Assembly (NCBI RefSeq): GCF_010500845.1
Contig: NZ_JAAAMI010000006.1
Coordinates: forward strand, 124,001 to 188,000
DNA from: Flagellimonas sediminis
Lineage (GTDB): Bacteria; Bacteroidota; Bacteroidia; Flavobacteriales; Flavobacteriaceae
Direction: 5' to 3'
DNA: 64,000 bases
Below the pieces are notes generated by a model. It made no database searches, had not been told where the DNA came from, and saw only the letters and a list, made by a program, of their open reading frames with translations. The translations under genes and the position numbers were made by a program. Positions within the stretch are counted from its first letter, which is position 1, and the number at the start of each line of letters is the position of its first letter. Positions 1 to 10,797 of the stretch are shown piece by piece.

Positions 1-1
1 G

Positions 2-2413
2 GATGGGGGCAACACGTGGACCGACATTTCCACAAATTCCGGCTTACCCGGATTTCCTTGGGGAATTGTGGGCATTGCCATTTCTCCATTGGATTCGGAT
101 AGGGTTTGGGCCATCATTGAGGCCAAGGACGGAGGGGTGTTCCGTTCAGATGATGCCGGAAAGACTTGGAAAAAAATCAATGAAGATCGTGCCCTTCGCC
201 AACGGGCATGGTATTACAGTAGAATTTATGCCGACACCCAAAATATTGACAAAGTCTGGGTAATGAACGTAAGCTATGGCGTTTCCACTGACGGTGGAAA
301 AACGTTTACTTTAAAAAATGCGCCACACGGCGACCACCATGATCTATGGATCGACCCCAACAACAACCAACGCATGATCATTGCTGATGATGGCGGCGCA
401 CAGATTTCGAACGACGGTGGCAACAATTGGACCACCTATTACAACCAGCCTACCGCCCAGTTTTATCGTATTGCTACAGACAGTATTTTTCCCTATCGCA
501 TTTATGGTGCCCAACAGGACAACACCGCGTTGCGCATCTCCCACCGATCCTCTGGCAATGCCATTACGGAAAAGGATTGGGAACCCACCGCTGGAGGTGA
601 GAGCGCCCACTTGGCCCCTGACCCAAAAAACAATCAATTAGTGTATGGTGGCACCTATAAAGGCTACATGAACCGAATGGACCATACCACGGGCCAGACC
701 ATTTCCACCAATGTGTGGCCGGACAATCCTGCCGGTTCTGGAGCTGAAATCATGAAGTACCGCTTTAACTGGAACTATCCGGTCACTTTCAGCAGACATG
801 ATTCCAATGTACTTTATGCAGGCTCCAATTATCTGCATGCCACTACCGATGGTGGCCAGTCTTGGAAAACCATTTCGCCTGATCTTTCAAGGAGTCTTCC
901 CGAGACCATTATGTCTTCCGGTGGACCCATCACCCAAGACAACACCGGGGCAGAATTCTATTCCAATGTTTTTGTGATCAGTGAATCCATTCTTGAAAAA
1001 GGGGTGATATGGACAGGAAGTGACGATGGTCTCATCCATGTGACCCGGGACAATGGGATTACTTGGGAAAATGTAACGCCTCCATCCTCCATGTCGCCCA
1101 AATTGAACATGATCAATTGCATCGACCCAAGCCCTTTTAAAAAAGGGACCGTATACGTGGCTGCAACTTCGTACAAGTTTGGGGATTATACACCCTACCT
1201 CTACAAAACCGATGACTACGGCAAAACATGGAAACTTATCACCAATGGCATTAAGGAGGATTATTACACCAGGGCCATTCGTTCAGATAAGACCCGCGAA
1301 GGATTGTTATACACCGGAACGGAATGGGGCATGTTCATCTCCTTTGACGATGGGGAGTCTTGGTCTCCTTTCCAGTTGAATTTGCCGATTACCTCCATCA
1401 GAGACCTCCATGTTAGGGACAATGATCTTATTGCCGCGACACATGGTAGAAGCTTTTGGATGATCGATGACCTGACCCCGCTGCATCAACTATCGGACGA
1501 GGTCACCAAGAGTGATTTTTATCTGTACAAACCGGACATGGCCTACCGAATGCACCAAAGCGGTGGTTGGCAAGAGCCGGACACCAAATTGGTGGGTGAA
1601 AACCATCCGAACGGTGCCATCATCAATTTTTACCTGAAAGATGTAAAGGAAGGGGATAAAGTTAACCTGGATATTTTGGAAATGGATGGCACGATTATCC
1701 GTAGTTACGCCAATACCGCTTCGGCAGACAAAATGAACCCTGCTTCCACCCAAAAGTTGGAAGTGGCCAAAGGCGGAAATCGCATGGTATGGAACATGAG
1801 GTATCCTGGTTTTGAAGAATTCAAGGGAATGATTTTTTATTCCTCGCCCAATGTGGGTCCAAAAGCGGTACCCGGCCACTACAAAGTGCGGTTGACATAC
1901 AATGGGAACTCCATGGAGCAGACCTTGTCCATTGAAAAAGACCCGCGCATTACCAACACGCAAGACGATTTTCAACAACAATTTGACTTTTTGATGGCTG
2001 TTCGAGATCAGGTAACACGCGCGAACAAGGCCGTCATCAACATAAGGGACATTAAAAAGGACCTGTCATATCTTAAGGAAAAGACCACGGATAATGCTGA
2101 AATCCAAAAGCTAGTGGACGCCTTCGAATCCGAGCTTTCCACAATTGAAAACAATATCCATATGACCAAAAACCAAAGCAGTCAAGATCCTTTAAACTTT
2201 GGTATCCGAATCAATAATAGACTTGCTTTTCTATTGGCAGACTCGCAGCGTGGGGATCAAAGACCAACCAAACAGGCCCAGGATTTTTTTGGGGAAGTCA
2301 CCAAAGAGCTCGATGCACAAATCAATGCACTGAATACCCTGGTCCAAAAACAGGCCACTGCCATTAATGAAAAAGTGGAAGAAAACCATATCAAAATGAT
2401 TTCGATGGAATGA
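2..2413 (+). CDS. VPS10/sortilin-type BNR-repeat propeller protein, 5' end outside window
   Basis: The frame is open from base 2, so about 803 C-terminal residues are visible and the start lies upstream. Asp-box (BNR) repeats mark a sialidase/sortilin-like beta-propeller: SDDAGKTW, STDGGKTF, SNDGGNNW, TTDGGQSW, TRDNGITW, TDDYGKTW and SFDDGESW lie in the first ~450 visible residues. A FlgD-like Ig segment follows (VNLDILEMDGTIIRSY), then a helical, charged C-terminal tail. Such proteins in Flavobacteriia are exported and usually annotated as glycosyl hydrolase or VPS10-domain proteins. No catalytic residues can be assigned, so enzymatic activity is unproven. It converges on the LVIVD lipoprotein gene and shares a bidirectional terminator with it. 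The family call is secure; the substrate is unknown. Confidence 0.85.
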   Translation, partial: DGGNTWTDISTNSGLPGFPWGIVGIAISPLDSDRVWAIIEAKDGGVFRSDDAGKTWKKINEDRALRQRAWYYSRIYADTQNIDKVWVMNVSYGVSTDGGKTFTLKNAPHGDHHDLWIDPNNNQRMIIADDGGAQISNDGGNNWTTYYNQPTAQFYRIATDSIFPYRIYGAQQDNTALRISHRSSGNAITEKDWEPTAGGESAHLAPDPKNNQLVYGGTYKGYMNRMDHTTGQTISTNVWPDNPAGSGAEIMKYRFNWNYPVTFSRHDSNVLYAGSNYLHATTDGGQSWKTISPDLSRSLPETIMSSGGPITQDNTGAEFYSNVFVISESILEKGVIWTGSDDGLIHVTRDNGITWENVTPPSSMSPKLNMINCIDPSPFKKGTVYVAATSYKFGDYTPYLYKTDDYGKTWKLITNGIKEDYYTRAIRSDKTREGLLYTGTEWGMFISFDDGESWSPFQLNLPITSIRDLHVRDNDLIAATHGRSFWMIDDLTPLHQLSDEVTKSDFYLYKPDMAYRMHQSGGWQEPDTKLVGENHPNGAIINFYLKDVKEGDKVNLDILEMDGTIIRSYANTASADKMNPASTQKLEVAKGGNRMVWNMRYPGFEEFKGMIFYSSPNVGPKAVPGHYKVRLTYNGNSMEQTLSIEKDPRITNTQDDFQQQFDFLMAVRDQVTRANKAVINIRDIKKDLSYLKEKTTDNAEIQKLVDAFESELSTIENNIHMTKNQSSQDPLNFGIRINNRLAFLLADSQRGDQRPTKQAQDFFGEVTKELDAQINALNTLVQKQATAINEKVEENHIKMISME

Positions 2414-2430
2414 CCATGAATATGTAAAAA

Positions 2431-2463
2431 CAAAAAAACGCCCTGTTAATGGGGCGTTTTTTG
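2431..2463. terminator. Bidirectional rho-independent terminator
   Basis: The arms ACGCCC and GGGCGT flank a short TTAAT-type loop, with an A-run on the left and a T-run on the right. It can therefore serve both converging genes. Confidence 0.85.
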
Positions 2464-2482
2464 TTACTATTCGTTATCAACA

Positions 2483-3736
2483 TCAATCAAGGCCGATTTG
2501 ACTCAAGAGTTTGATGTTGCTATCCAAATATTCATATTGATAGAGTACTCCGTCCCCGACCATGATCAGGTGGGTCTCCAAGGGAATCACATCAAAGGTG
2601 ACAATATCTTCAAAATGGTTCAATTCCTGAAGATCATGGATATCACTTTTATCATAGACCTTCAACCCGGACGAGCCATCACAAACAAATAATTTTTCAT
2701 CTTTAATACCCAGACCATAAGGTCCATCCAAAGGATAGGATTCTGCAAGTTCCGGGTTTTCAATATTGGTGATGTCCACAATGAAGAGACCGCTTTCCGT
2801 TGCCCCACACTTATTCCCGCCGCGTAAGGTAACATAAGCATAATTGCCATCCACCACCACAGGGTCACATGCTGTTCCATGTTGAAATTCGGATACAAAT
2901 GTTGGGGTGGCAGGAGTGGTAATATCATAAATGTACATCCCGCTCATGCTTCCCAAAAAAAGGTAATTGCCCTGATTAAAAATGGTCTCGATATCGAATC
3001 CGGCAAATACATCCTCCAAATCCTTGGGACTGTCCAGATCAGAGATATCAAAAATATTGATGTTGTGGCTATCCACTGCATACAAGTATTGGTCCACAAT
3101 CTTGAAACGGGCCAATGACCCTCCTTGTCCAGTTCCACTATCGGCAGATTCCGAAGCCATCAATCCATCCATAAACACCACACCACCATTTCTTTGTTCC
3201 ACTTCAGATCTCAACCTTCTTTCAGTTGTGGTATCCCACCCTACTATGATTTCCGTATCATAGTCATAGTCCTCATATTCGAACAAATCGGCCTCCATCG
3301 GAAAAAACACATTGTTGTACAATACATCCTCCAACCGATTGACCAGTTTTATGTTATTGATATCCGAAATATCAAGTACCACCAAATCCATCATGCTGTC
3401 CGCAAACAGATAATCATTCTTAATAGAGATATCTATGTTCCCAGGAATATTGATAAACCCGACCTTTAAAGGCTGTTGGGGATTGCTATTGTTGATGATA
3501 TGGATACCACGATATTTGTCGTTGATGAAGATAAAGTCCCCATAGGCATACACCTTTCCCGATTCTTCAATGGGTTGGGGTGCAATAATGGTAACACTGG
3601 TGGCAAACTCTGCCTTGGACATGACCAGTGGTCTTGCCACAATATATTCCGCATATTGATCATCCGAATTATCATTGGAACAAGAAACCAAGAACAATGT
3701 GCTCAGGGAAAATAAAAGGAAGAGGGTCTTTTTCAT
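2483..3736 (-). CDS. LVIVD-repeat beta-propeller lipoprotein
   Basis: The ATG at 3736 gives a proper lipoprotein signal (MKKTLFLLFSLS...LVSCS, lipidated Cys near residue 19). A GTG seven codons upstream would spoil it. The mature protein carries repeats of the form x-hydrophobic-D-I-(S/T): LVVLDISDIN, INIFDISDLD, MYIYDITTPA, LFIVDITNIE and LKVYDKSDI. These are the LVIVD repeat, which builds a cell-surface beta-propeller. About 417 residues. Flavobacterial homologues are exported lipoproteins with no known enzymatic role. The gene stands alone, convergent with the upstream propeller gene. Family certain, function unknown. Confidence 0.85.
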   Translation of the reverse strand: MKKTLFLLFSLSTLFLVSCSNDNSDDQYAEYIVARPLVMSKAEFATSVTIIAPQPIEESGKVYAYGDFIFINDKYRGIHIINNSNPQQPLKVGFINIPGNIDISIKNDYLFADSMMDLVVLDISDINNIKLVNRLEDVLYNNVFFPMEADLFEYEDYDYDTEIIVGWDTTTERRLRSEVEQRNGGVVFMDGLMASESADSGTGQGGSLARFKIVDQYLYAVDSHNINIFDISDLDSPKDLEDVFAGFDIETIFNQGNYLFLGSMSGMYIYDITTPATPTFVSEFQHGTACDPVVVDGNYAYVTLRGGNKCGATESGLFIVDITNIENPELAESYPLDGPYGLGIKDEKLFVCDGSSGLKVYDKSDIHDLQELNHFEDIVTFDVIPLETHLIMVGDGVLYQYEYLDSNIKLLSQIGLD

Positions 3737-3897
3737 AGCGGTTTGTCTTTTAACCACATAGATGAAAAACCCTTAAAAAGTTGCGCGCCATCCACCTTAA
3801 AATCTTACTGTCTTTTCAACATTACCGATAGCATCCATCACCAAAAACAGACCGGACCCGGGCTTTCCTCAATTTAATCTTAAAAAATACTGCCATA

Positions 3898-3929
3898 TTG
3901 TCACTAAAATGGAATAAGCACTATCTTTG
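3898..3929 (+). promoter_or_regulatory. Probable housekeeping promoter of miaB
   Basis: TTG at 3898-3900, a 21-base spacer, then TATCTTTG at 3922-3929. This fits the Bacteroidota -33 TTTG / -7 TAnnTTTG pattern. The start point would fall about 10 bases before the miaB ATG. Confidence 0.6.
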
Positions 3930-3946
3930 CACCCCATTGAAGCAAT

Positions 3947-5410
3947 ATGATCAAGGACGAAAGCGTAGAGAAAGTAATAGACGAGAGCCAACAGGGAACC
4001 CCTTTGGCCCTTCAACATAATGTTAAAAACACCCGCAAGCTTTATATTGAAAGTTATGGGTGCCAAATGAATTTTTCCGATAGCGAGATCGTGGCCTCCA
4101 TCTTGGCCAAGGAAGGTTTCAATACCACCGAACTATTGGAAGAAGCCGATTTGGTCCTGGTCAACACTTGCTCCATTCGTGAAAAAGCGGAGCAGACCGT
4201 GCGCAAGCGTTTGGAAAAGTTCAACGCCGTTAAAAAAGTCAATCCGGGAATGAAAGTGGGCGTATTGGGCTGTATGGCCGAACGCCTTAAAAGCAAATTC
4301 CTGGAAGAGGAAAAAATTGTGGACATGGTGGTAGGACCCGATGCTTACAAAGACCTCCCCAACCTGATCCAAGAAATTGACGAAGGCCGAAATGCCGTGA
4401 ACGTGATCCTCTCCAAGGACGAAACCTATGGCGATGTGGCCCCCGTTCGTTTGAATAGTAATGGGGTGACTGCATTTGTGTCCATCACCCGAGGTTGCGA
4501 CAATATGTGTACCTTCTGTGTGGTTCCCTTCACCCGTGGCCGCGAGCGCAGCCGTAACCCACAATCCATTTTGGAAGAAGTGAACGACCTTTGGGAACGG
4601 GGCTTTAGGGAAGTGACCCTTTTGGGCCAGAATGTGGACAGTTACCTTTGGTATGGCGGTGGCCTCAAAAAAGATTTTGAGAAAGCCTCCGAAATGCAGA
4701 AGGCCACTTCGGTGAACTTTGCCAAACTACTGGAACTGGTAGCGCAGGCACAACCCAAGATGCGAATCCGCTTCTCAACTTCCAACCCACAGGACATGAC
4801 CTTGGATGTGATCGAGAGCATGGCCAAATATGACAACATCTGCAAATACATCCACTTGCCCGTTCAAAGTGGGAGCAACAGGATTTTGCAGGCCATGAAT
4901 CGTCTGCACACCCGTGAGGAATATTTTGAGCTGATCGACAACATCAGAAAAATCATTCCCGACTGTGCCATTAGCCAAGACATGATCACTGGATTCCCGA
5001 CGGAGACCGAGGAAGACCATCAGGATACCTTGAGCCTTATGGAGTATGTTAAGTACGATTTCGGTTTTATGTTCGCCTATTCTGAGCGACCCGGAACCTT
5101 GGCGGAACGCAAAATGGATGACGATGTTCCCGAAGAGACCAAAAAGAGACGCCTTCGCGAAATCATCGACCTGCAACAAAAGCACGGTCTCTTCCGTACC
5201 CAAGAACATGTAGGTAGGGTTGAAGAAGTACTTATCGAAGGGCCTTCCAAAAAATCCGATGCCCATTGGATGGGTAGAAATTCGCAGAATACCGTGGTCG
5301 TTTTCCCAAAGGAACAGTACCAAGTGGGCGATTTTGTCAACGTAAAGATCAATGAATGTACCTCCGCCACCTTGATCGGTGAAGCAGTGGGCTACTCAAA
5401 AAATAATTAA
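3947..5410 (+). CDS. miaB: tRNA (N6-isopentenyl adenosine37-C2)-methylthiotransferase MiaB
   Basis: A radical-SAM enzyme of 487 residues that converts i6A37 to ms2i6A37 in tRNAs reading UNN codons. The N-terminal methylthiotransferase domain carries the three cysteines of the auxiliary Fe-S cluster (in [18 protein letters not shown] and LGCMAERL). The radical-SAM motif CDNMCTFC follows (CxxxCxxC, about residue 185). A C-terminal TRAM domain starts near residue 420. Length and domain order are standard; a ~25-residue charged N-terminal extension precedes the KLYIESYGC core. It leads the run that continues with the sigma-54 activator, an order common in Flavobacteriia. Confidence 0.97.
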   Translation: MIKDESVEKVIDESQQGTPLALQHNVKNTRKLYIESYGCQMNFSDSEIVASILAKEGFNTTELLEEADLVLVNTCSIREKAEQTVRKRLEKFNAVKKVNPGMKVGVLGCMAERLKSKFLEEEKIVDMVVGPDAYKDLPNLIQEIDEGRNAVNVILSKDETYGDVAPVRLNSNGVTAFVSITRGCDNMCTFCVVPFTRGRERSRNPQSILEEVNDLWERGFREVTLLGQNVDSYLWYGGGLKKDFEKASEMQKATSVNFAKLLELVAQAQPKMRIRFSTSNPQDMTLDVIESMAKYDNICKYIHLPVQSGSNRILQAMNRLHTREEYFELIDNIRKIIPDCAISQDMITGFPTETEEDHQDTLSLMEYVKYDFGFMFAYSERPGTLAERKMDDDVPEETKKRRLREIIDLQQKHGLFRTQEHVGRVEEVLIEGPSKKSDAHWMGRNSQNTVVVFPKEQYQVGDFVNVKINECTSATLIGEAVGYSKNN

Positions 5411-5431
5411 CCACTTTTTGTTAACCCATAT

Positions 5432-5457
5432 GGTTGCTTCGACTACGCCTAGCAACC
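5432..5457. repeat. Short intergenic hairpin between miaB and the sigma-54 activator
   Basis: GGTTGCT (5432-5438) and AGCAACC (5451-5457) are perfect 7-base arms around a 12-base loop. There is no T-run, so it is not a classical terminator. It may be an mRNA-processing or attenuation element, or a copy of a short flavobacterial intergenic repeat; no second copy was spotted in the window. Confidence 0.5.
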
Positions 5458-5509
5458 GCTTGAGGAACAAAAAAGAAAAGATTCCTGCCACTGCAGGTAC
5501 AAGAACAAA

Positions 5510-6793
5510 ATGGAAAGTGTACAATCCATAAAACAACGGTTTGAGCTGATCGGTAACGATGTAAAACTCAACCGAGCGATAGAAAAAGCCATTCAAGTGG
5601 CACCAACGGACATTTCGGTTTTGGTGACCGGGGAAAGTGGTGTAGGAAAGGAATCCATCCCAAAGATCATCCATGCCCTTTCGCACCGAAAACATGCCAA
5701 GTATATTGCGGTAAACTGCGGGGCCATTCCAGAGGGTACCATAGACAGTGAACTTTTTGGGCACGAGAAAGGTGCCTTTACCGGGGCCACCCAAACCCGT
5801 AGCGGTTATTTTGAAGTGGCCGATGGCGGAACCATCTTTTTGGACGAGGTAGGGGAACTGCCCCTTACCACCCAGGTACGTTTGCTCCGCGTATTGGAAA
5901 ACGGGGAATTCCTTAAAGTAGGTTCTTCCCAAGTACAGAAGACCGATGTACGCATTGTGGCAGCGACCAACATCAATATGTTCGAGGCCATCAAAAAGGA
6001 AAAATTTAGGGAAGACCTTTATTATAGGTTGAGTACCGTGGAAATCCATATTCCACCATTAAGGGAAAGACGGGAGGACATTCATTTGCTGTTCCGCAAA
6101 TTTGCTTCGGATTTTGGCCAAAAATACAAGATGCCGACCATTCGTCTGGAAGACGATGCCGTGCATTTGTTGTTGAAATACCACTGGCCCGGGAACATCA
6201 GACAGTTGAGGAACATAGCCGAGCAAATCTCTGTGCTCGAAGAAAACCGGACCATTACGGCCGCTACGTTGAACAGCTATCTGCCAGATGCCGCGGGCTC
6301 CAATTTGCCAGCCGTGGTAGGTCAACCCAAAAAGGATGGCGATTTCAGTAACGAACGGGAAATCCTGTACAAGGTTTTGTTCGATATGAAAAGTGACCTG
6401 AACGACCTTAAAAAATTGACCTTGGAACTGTTGAAGGACAACGACACCTCCAAAGTGCACAAGGAAAATGAAAACCTGATCCGCAAAATCTATGGCAGCC
6501 ATGAAGAGGAAGAGGATATAGATCTTGAAGAAAATGTGGCAACAGAAGTTTTAGGTCTACCAGAACCGGTGATGGAGGCAACAACTCCAACCGCCGCCGT
6601 ACAGCCTCAGGAAGACCGTTATCATTTTGCCGAAGAGATCCAAGAGGAAGAAACCTTATCTTTACAGGAGAAGGAAATCGAACTGATCAAAAAATCATTG
6701 GAACGCAACCGTGGCAAAAGAAAGGCCGCAGCGGCAGAGCTGGGCATTTCGGAAAGAACCCTTTACCGCAAAATAAAACAATACGATCTTTAA
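5510..6793 (+). CDS. Orphan sigma-54-dependent transcriptional activator (AAA+ / Fis), no receiver domain
   Basis: A bacterial enhancer-binding protein of 427 residues. The AAA+ domain starts almost at the N-terminus: Walker A GESGVGKE (41-48), the sigma-54-contacting loop GAFTGA (88-93) and Walker B GGTIFLDE (106-113). An acidic linker (~310-395) with EEEEDIDLEE follows. The Fis-type helix-turn-helix is at the end (AAAELGISERTLYRKIKQ). There is no receiver, GAF or PAS domain, so the input signal is unclear; activity may depend on abundance or a partner. The stop overlaps the lptE start by one base (TAATG), so the two are co-transcribed. A GG-N10-GC promoter in front of groES, three genes on, is a plausible target. 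Confidence 0.93.
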   Translation: MESVQSIKQRFELIGNDVKLNRAIEKAIQVAPTDISVLVTGESGVGKESIPKIIHALSHRKHAKYIAVNCGAIPEGTIDSELFGHEKGAFTGATQTRSGYFEVADGGTIFLDEVGELPLTTQVRLLRVLENGEFLKVGSSQVQKTDVRIVAATNINMFEAIKKEKFREDLYYRLSTVEIHIPPLRERREDIHLLFRKFASDFGQKYKMPTIRLEDDAVHLLLKYHWPGNIRQLRNIAEQISVLEENRTITAATLNSYLPDAAGSNLPAVVGQPKKDGDFSNEREILYKVLFDMKSDLNDLKKLTLELLKDNDTSKVHKENENLIRKIYGSHEEEEDIDLEENVATEVLGLPEPVMEATTPTAAVQPQEDRYHFAEEIQEEETLSLQEKEIELIKKSLERNRGKRKAAAAELGISERTLYRKIKQYDL

Positions 6794-7335
6794 TGAACAT
6801 GATTGCAAAGCATATGAGGATACGAAATGAATTTAGGGTCGCATTGTTGGGATTGATTTTATTTCTTTCCGGTTGTGGAGCCTATAATTTTTCGGGTGCA
6901 GATGTTGGCGAAGCCAAGACCTTTCAGGTAAACTTCTTCCAAAATTACGCGGACCAGACCCCTGGCTCCATTATTGTTCCCAGCTTGGATAGGGATTTTA
7001 CCCTCTCCCTTCAGGACATGATAAACAACCTGACCAGCCTTTCCCTAACCGGCAACAATGGCGATTTAATATATGAAGGTGAAATTGTGGAGTACAAGGT
7101 CATCCCCATGACGGCCACCTCGGATCAACGAACTGCGCAGAATAGGCTCACCATGAGTGTAAACGTTCGTTTTTTCAACACCAAAAAACCTGACAACGAT
7201 TTTGAGCGAAGGTTCTCCTTCTTTTATGATTTTGATGCCGCCGCATCGCTGACATCCGTTCAGTCCGCGGCACATGAAGAGATTTTTGAACGACTGACAC
7301 AGGATATTTTCAACGCATCCCTGGGCAATTGGTAA
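6793..7335 (+). CDS. lptE: LptE-family LPS-assembly lipoprotein
   Basis: 180 residues, with a lipoprotein signal ending in LFLSGCGAYNFSGADV. The GCGAY(N/S)F start of the mature chain is typical of Bacteroidota LptE. LptE plugs the LptD barrel in the outer membrane and helps insert lipopolysaccharide. The body is the usual mixed alpha/beta, with a C-terminal helix (FERLTQDIFNASLGNW). The ATG at 6793 overlaps the activator's stop by one base; another in-frame ATG (6814, MRIRNEFRVALL) is an alternative start nearer the signal peptide. Translationally coupled, same operon. Confidence 0.88.
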   Translation: MNMIAKHMRIRNEFRVALLGLILFLSGCGAYNFSGADVGEAKTFQVNFFQNYADQTPGSIIVPSLDRDFTLSLQDMINNLTSLSLTGNNGDLIYEGEIVEYKVIPMTATSDQRTAQNRLTMSVNVRFFNTKKPDNDFERRFSFFYDFDAAASLTSVQSAAHEEIFERLTQDIFNASLGNW

Positions 7336-7342
7336 CCGTATT

Positions 7343-8248
7343 ATGAACGTTTCGGATTTTATACATATTCTTCAAAACTCCAATACCATCCTTTCCCCAA
7401 AGCAAACGCGGGAGCTGGAAGATATTATCGAGGAATACCCTTACTTTCAGGCAGCAAGGGCCTTGCACCTGAAAGGGTTGAAAAATCTGGACAGCTATAA
7501 ATACAACAATGCCCTAAAGGTCACCGCCGCCTACTCTACCGATCGGGATGTTTTGTTCGACTACATTACCTCCAACGAATTTGTCCAAAACAATATAGCC
7601 GACGCCATTGCCGGCCGGGGCTCCAAATTGGAGGATCAAAAGGCCATTTCGGAAGAAATAGAACCGAATCCGCTTGCGGAAAGTATGCTGGTTGAGTCCG
7701 AGGAACCTGCGTTGCCACAAAACCTTCAGGATGCGGAACAGATCTTGAACCCGGAACTTTTCAAAACCAGACCTATAGAAAAAGAACAATCTGTTCCGTC
7801 AACCAAAGAGGAACGGGCCCAGAACGAAAAGGAATTGAATTTGGGCAAACCCATCCCCTTTACCAAAAAGGAGAAACATTCGTTCACGGAATGGTTGCAA
7901 CTCACTTCCAAAAGTGAAGAACCGGAATCCGAAGAAACATCGGAGGAAAATGTTATGGAAGAGTTGGAGCGCAAGAAAAAGTTTGAGCTCTTGGACAAAT
8001 TCATTGAAACCAACCCAAAAATTGTCCCTTCGGCATCCACCAACGTCAAAATCAACCTAAAAGAATCCTCAAAGTTCGATAAAAACGAGTTGATGACCGA
8101 AACCCTGGCCAAGGTATACTTGGAGCAGAAAAAATATAAAAAGGCAATTCAAGCCTTTAAAATATTGAGTTTGAAATATCCAGAAAAAAGTGGTTTCTTT
8201 GCAGACCAAATTCAGGCGGTGAAGAAGCTGCAGAACGAAAAAGAGTAA
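7343..8248 (+). CDS. Conserved TPR-like protein of the lptE-secG locus
   Basis: 301 residues, no signal peptide, probably cytoplasmic. The N-terminal ~90 residues (FIHILQNSNTILSPKQ, LEDIIEEYPYFQAARALHL) form helical repeats of tetratricopeptide character. A long acidic, low-complexity linker (~95-240) follows. A clear TPR-like hairpin is at the end (ETLAKVYLEQKKYKKAIQAF). Homologues sit between lptE and secG across Flavobacteriia and have no assigned function. It begins 7 bases after lptE and ends 9 bases before secG, so it is part of the operon. The linkage suggests an envelope-biogenesis accessory role, but this is inference only. Confidence 0.8.
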   Translation: MNVSDFIHILQNSNTILSPKQTRELEDIIEEYPYFQAARALHLKGLKNLDSYKYNNALKVTAAYSTDRDVLFDYITSNEFVQNNIADAIAGRGSKLEDQKAISEEIEPNPLAESMLVESEEPALPQNLQDAEQILNPELFKTRPIEKEQSVPSTKEERAQNEKELNLGKPIPFTKKEKHSFTEWLQLTSKSEEPESEETSEENVMEELERKKKFELLDKFIETNPKIVPSASTNVKINLKESSKFDKNELMTETLAKVYLEQKKYKKAIQAFKILSLKYPEKSGFFADQIQAVKKLQNEKE

Positions 8249-8257
8249 AATAAAGAG

Positions 8258-8623
8258 ATGAGCACGTTTACAATTTTTTTGATATTGATCATTATCGTGT
8301 GCCTTTTGTTGGTCTTGGTCATCATGGTCCAAAACCCTAAAGGTGGTGGTTTGTCCTCTTCTTTTGGAGGAGGTGGAACCCAAGTTGTGGGTGGCGTAAA
8401 GAAAACAGGTGACTTTTTGGACAAAAGTACCTGGACCCTTGCCACCGTATTGATTGTGTTGATTTTGCTTTCCAATGTTTCCTTGAAGGGGAACTATGGG
8501 AGCGCAGATTCAAAACTTTTGCAGGGCGATGACATCGAGACGGTTCCTGAAACGGTTCCCGAAGAAGTCCCGGAACAACTTCCACCCGCCGGCACTACCA
8601 ATCCGACAGACACCATCGGGTAA
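8258..8623 (+). CDS. secG: Preprotein translocase subunit SecG
   Basis: 121 residues with two transmembrane helices (STFTIFLILIIIVCLLLVLVIM and STWTLATVLIVLILLSNV) around the family signature MVQNPKGGGLSSSFGG. SecG supports SecYEG-mediated export in the inner membrane. The acidic proline/glutamate C-terminal tail (PETVPEEVPEQLPP) is usual for Bacteroidota SecG. It is the last gene before the hairpin terminator. Confidence 0.95.
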   Translation: MSTFTIFLILIIIVCLLLVLVIMVQNPKGGGLSSSFGGGGTQVVGGVKKTGDFLDKSTWTLATVLIVLILLSNVSLKGNYGSADSKLLQGDDIETVPETVPEEVPEQLPPAGTTNPTDTIG

Positions 8624-8641
8624 TTGAAGTGACAAAGCGTA

Positions 8642-8680
8642 CAAAAATGCCAGCTTGAATGACAAGCTGGCATTTTTGTT
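8642..8680. terminator. Strong hairpin terminator after secG
   Basis: TGCCAGCTTG and CAAGCTGGCA form a perfect 10-base stem around AATGA, followed by TTTTTGTT. It separates the miaB-secG operon from groESL. Confidence 0.88.
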
Positions 8681-8697
8681 CTACAGAATGTCAGTTT

Positions 8698-8724
8698 TTG
8701 GGCATTGGCACAATTTCTGCCCAA
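8698..8724 (+). promoter_or_regulatory. Candidate sigma-54 (-24/-12) promoter of groESL with overlapping inverted repeat
   Basis: TTGGCAC (GG at 8707-8708) and GC at 8719-8720 are separated by exactly 10 bases, the invariant sigma-54 spacing. The -12 side reads TTTCTGC. The predicted start is near 8732, about 36 bases before the groES ATG. A perfect 7-base inverted repeat, TTGGGCA (8698-8704) and TGCCCAA (8718-8724), spans the element. No good TTTG/TAnnTTTG promoter was found in this gap. Confidence 0.6.
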
Positions 8725-8767
8725 TAGATTCGAGAATTTTTAAATCAAATACCTAAAAATTAATTAT

Positions 8768-9046
8768 ATGGCTAAAGTTAATATCAAACCATTGGCAGAT
8801 AGGGTACTGATCGAGCCGCTACAGGCCGAGACCAAGACTGCTTCCGGTATCATTATTCCTGACAACGCAAAAGAAAAACCACAAAAGGGAACTGTTGTGG
8901 CCGTTGGCCCGGGCACCAAAGATGAAAAGGTGACGGTTAAAGTCGGTGATACCGTTCTATATGGAAAATATGCCGGAACCGAACTTAAATTGGACGGTAC
9001 CGACTATTTGATGATGAGAGAGAGTGATATTTTGGCAATTGTTTAA
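8768..9046 (+). CDS. groES: Co-chaperonin GroES
   Basis: 92 residues, the standard 10-kDa chaperonin lid. The family core [11 protein letters not shown] is at the N-terminus, the mobile loop ([18 protein letters not shown]) follows, and the C-terminal [10 protein letters not shown] is present. It forms the heptameric cap on GroEL in the cytoplasm. The intact hairpin terminator upstream shows it starts a new transcript. groEL begins 23 bases downstream. Confidence 0.98.
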   Translation: MAKVNIKPLADRVLIEPLQAETKTASGIIIPDNAKEKPQKGTVVAVGPGTKDEKVTVKVGDTVLYGKYAGTELKLDGTDYLMMRESDILAIV

Positions 9047-9063
9047 TCAAAAAAATCAACTAA

Positions 9064-10698
<1,635 letters not shown>

Positions 10699-10719
10699 TG
10701 CACAAAGCATTCATATAAA

Positions 10720-10758
10720 AAAAGGACGCCCTGACTTTCATCAGGGCGTTTTTCTTTT
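10720..10758. terminator. Terminator after groEL, shared with the opposing small gene
   Basis: ACGCCCTGA (10726-10734) pairs with TCAGGGCGT (10741-10749) around CTTTCA. A-runs lie on the left and TTTTTCTTTT on the right, so it can work in both directions. Confidence 0.9.
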
Positions 10759-10797
10759 GCTTTAGTAGGGGATCCACCAGTGGACCCAAATACCAAG

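Noticed and set aside
5432-5457. Mobile element or REP array
   Set aside because: Only one copy seen in the window, no target duplication.
5510-6793. Two-component response regulator
   Set aside because: There is no receiver domain; the AAA+ module starts within the first 25 residues.
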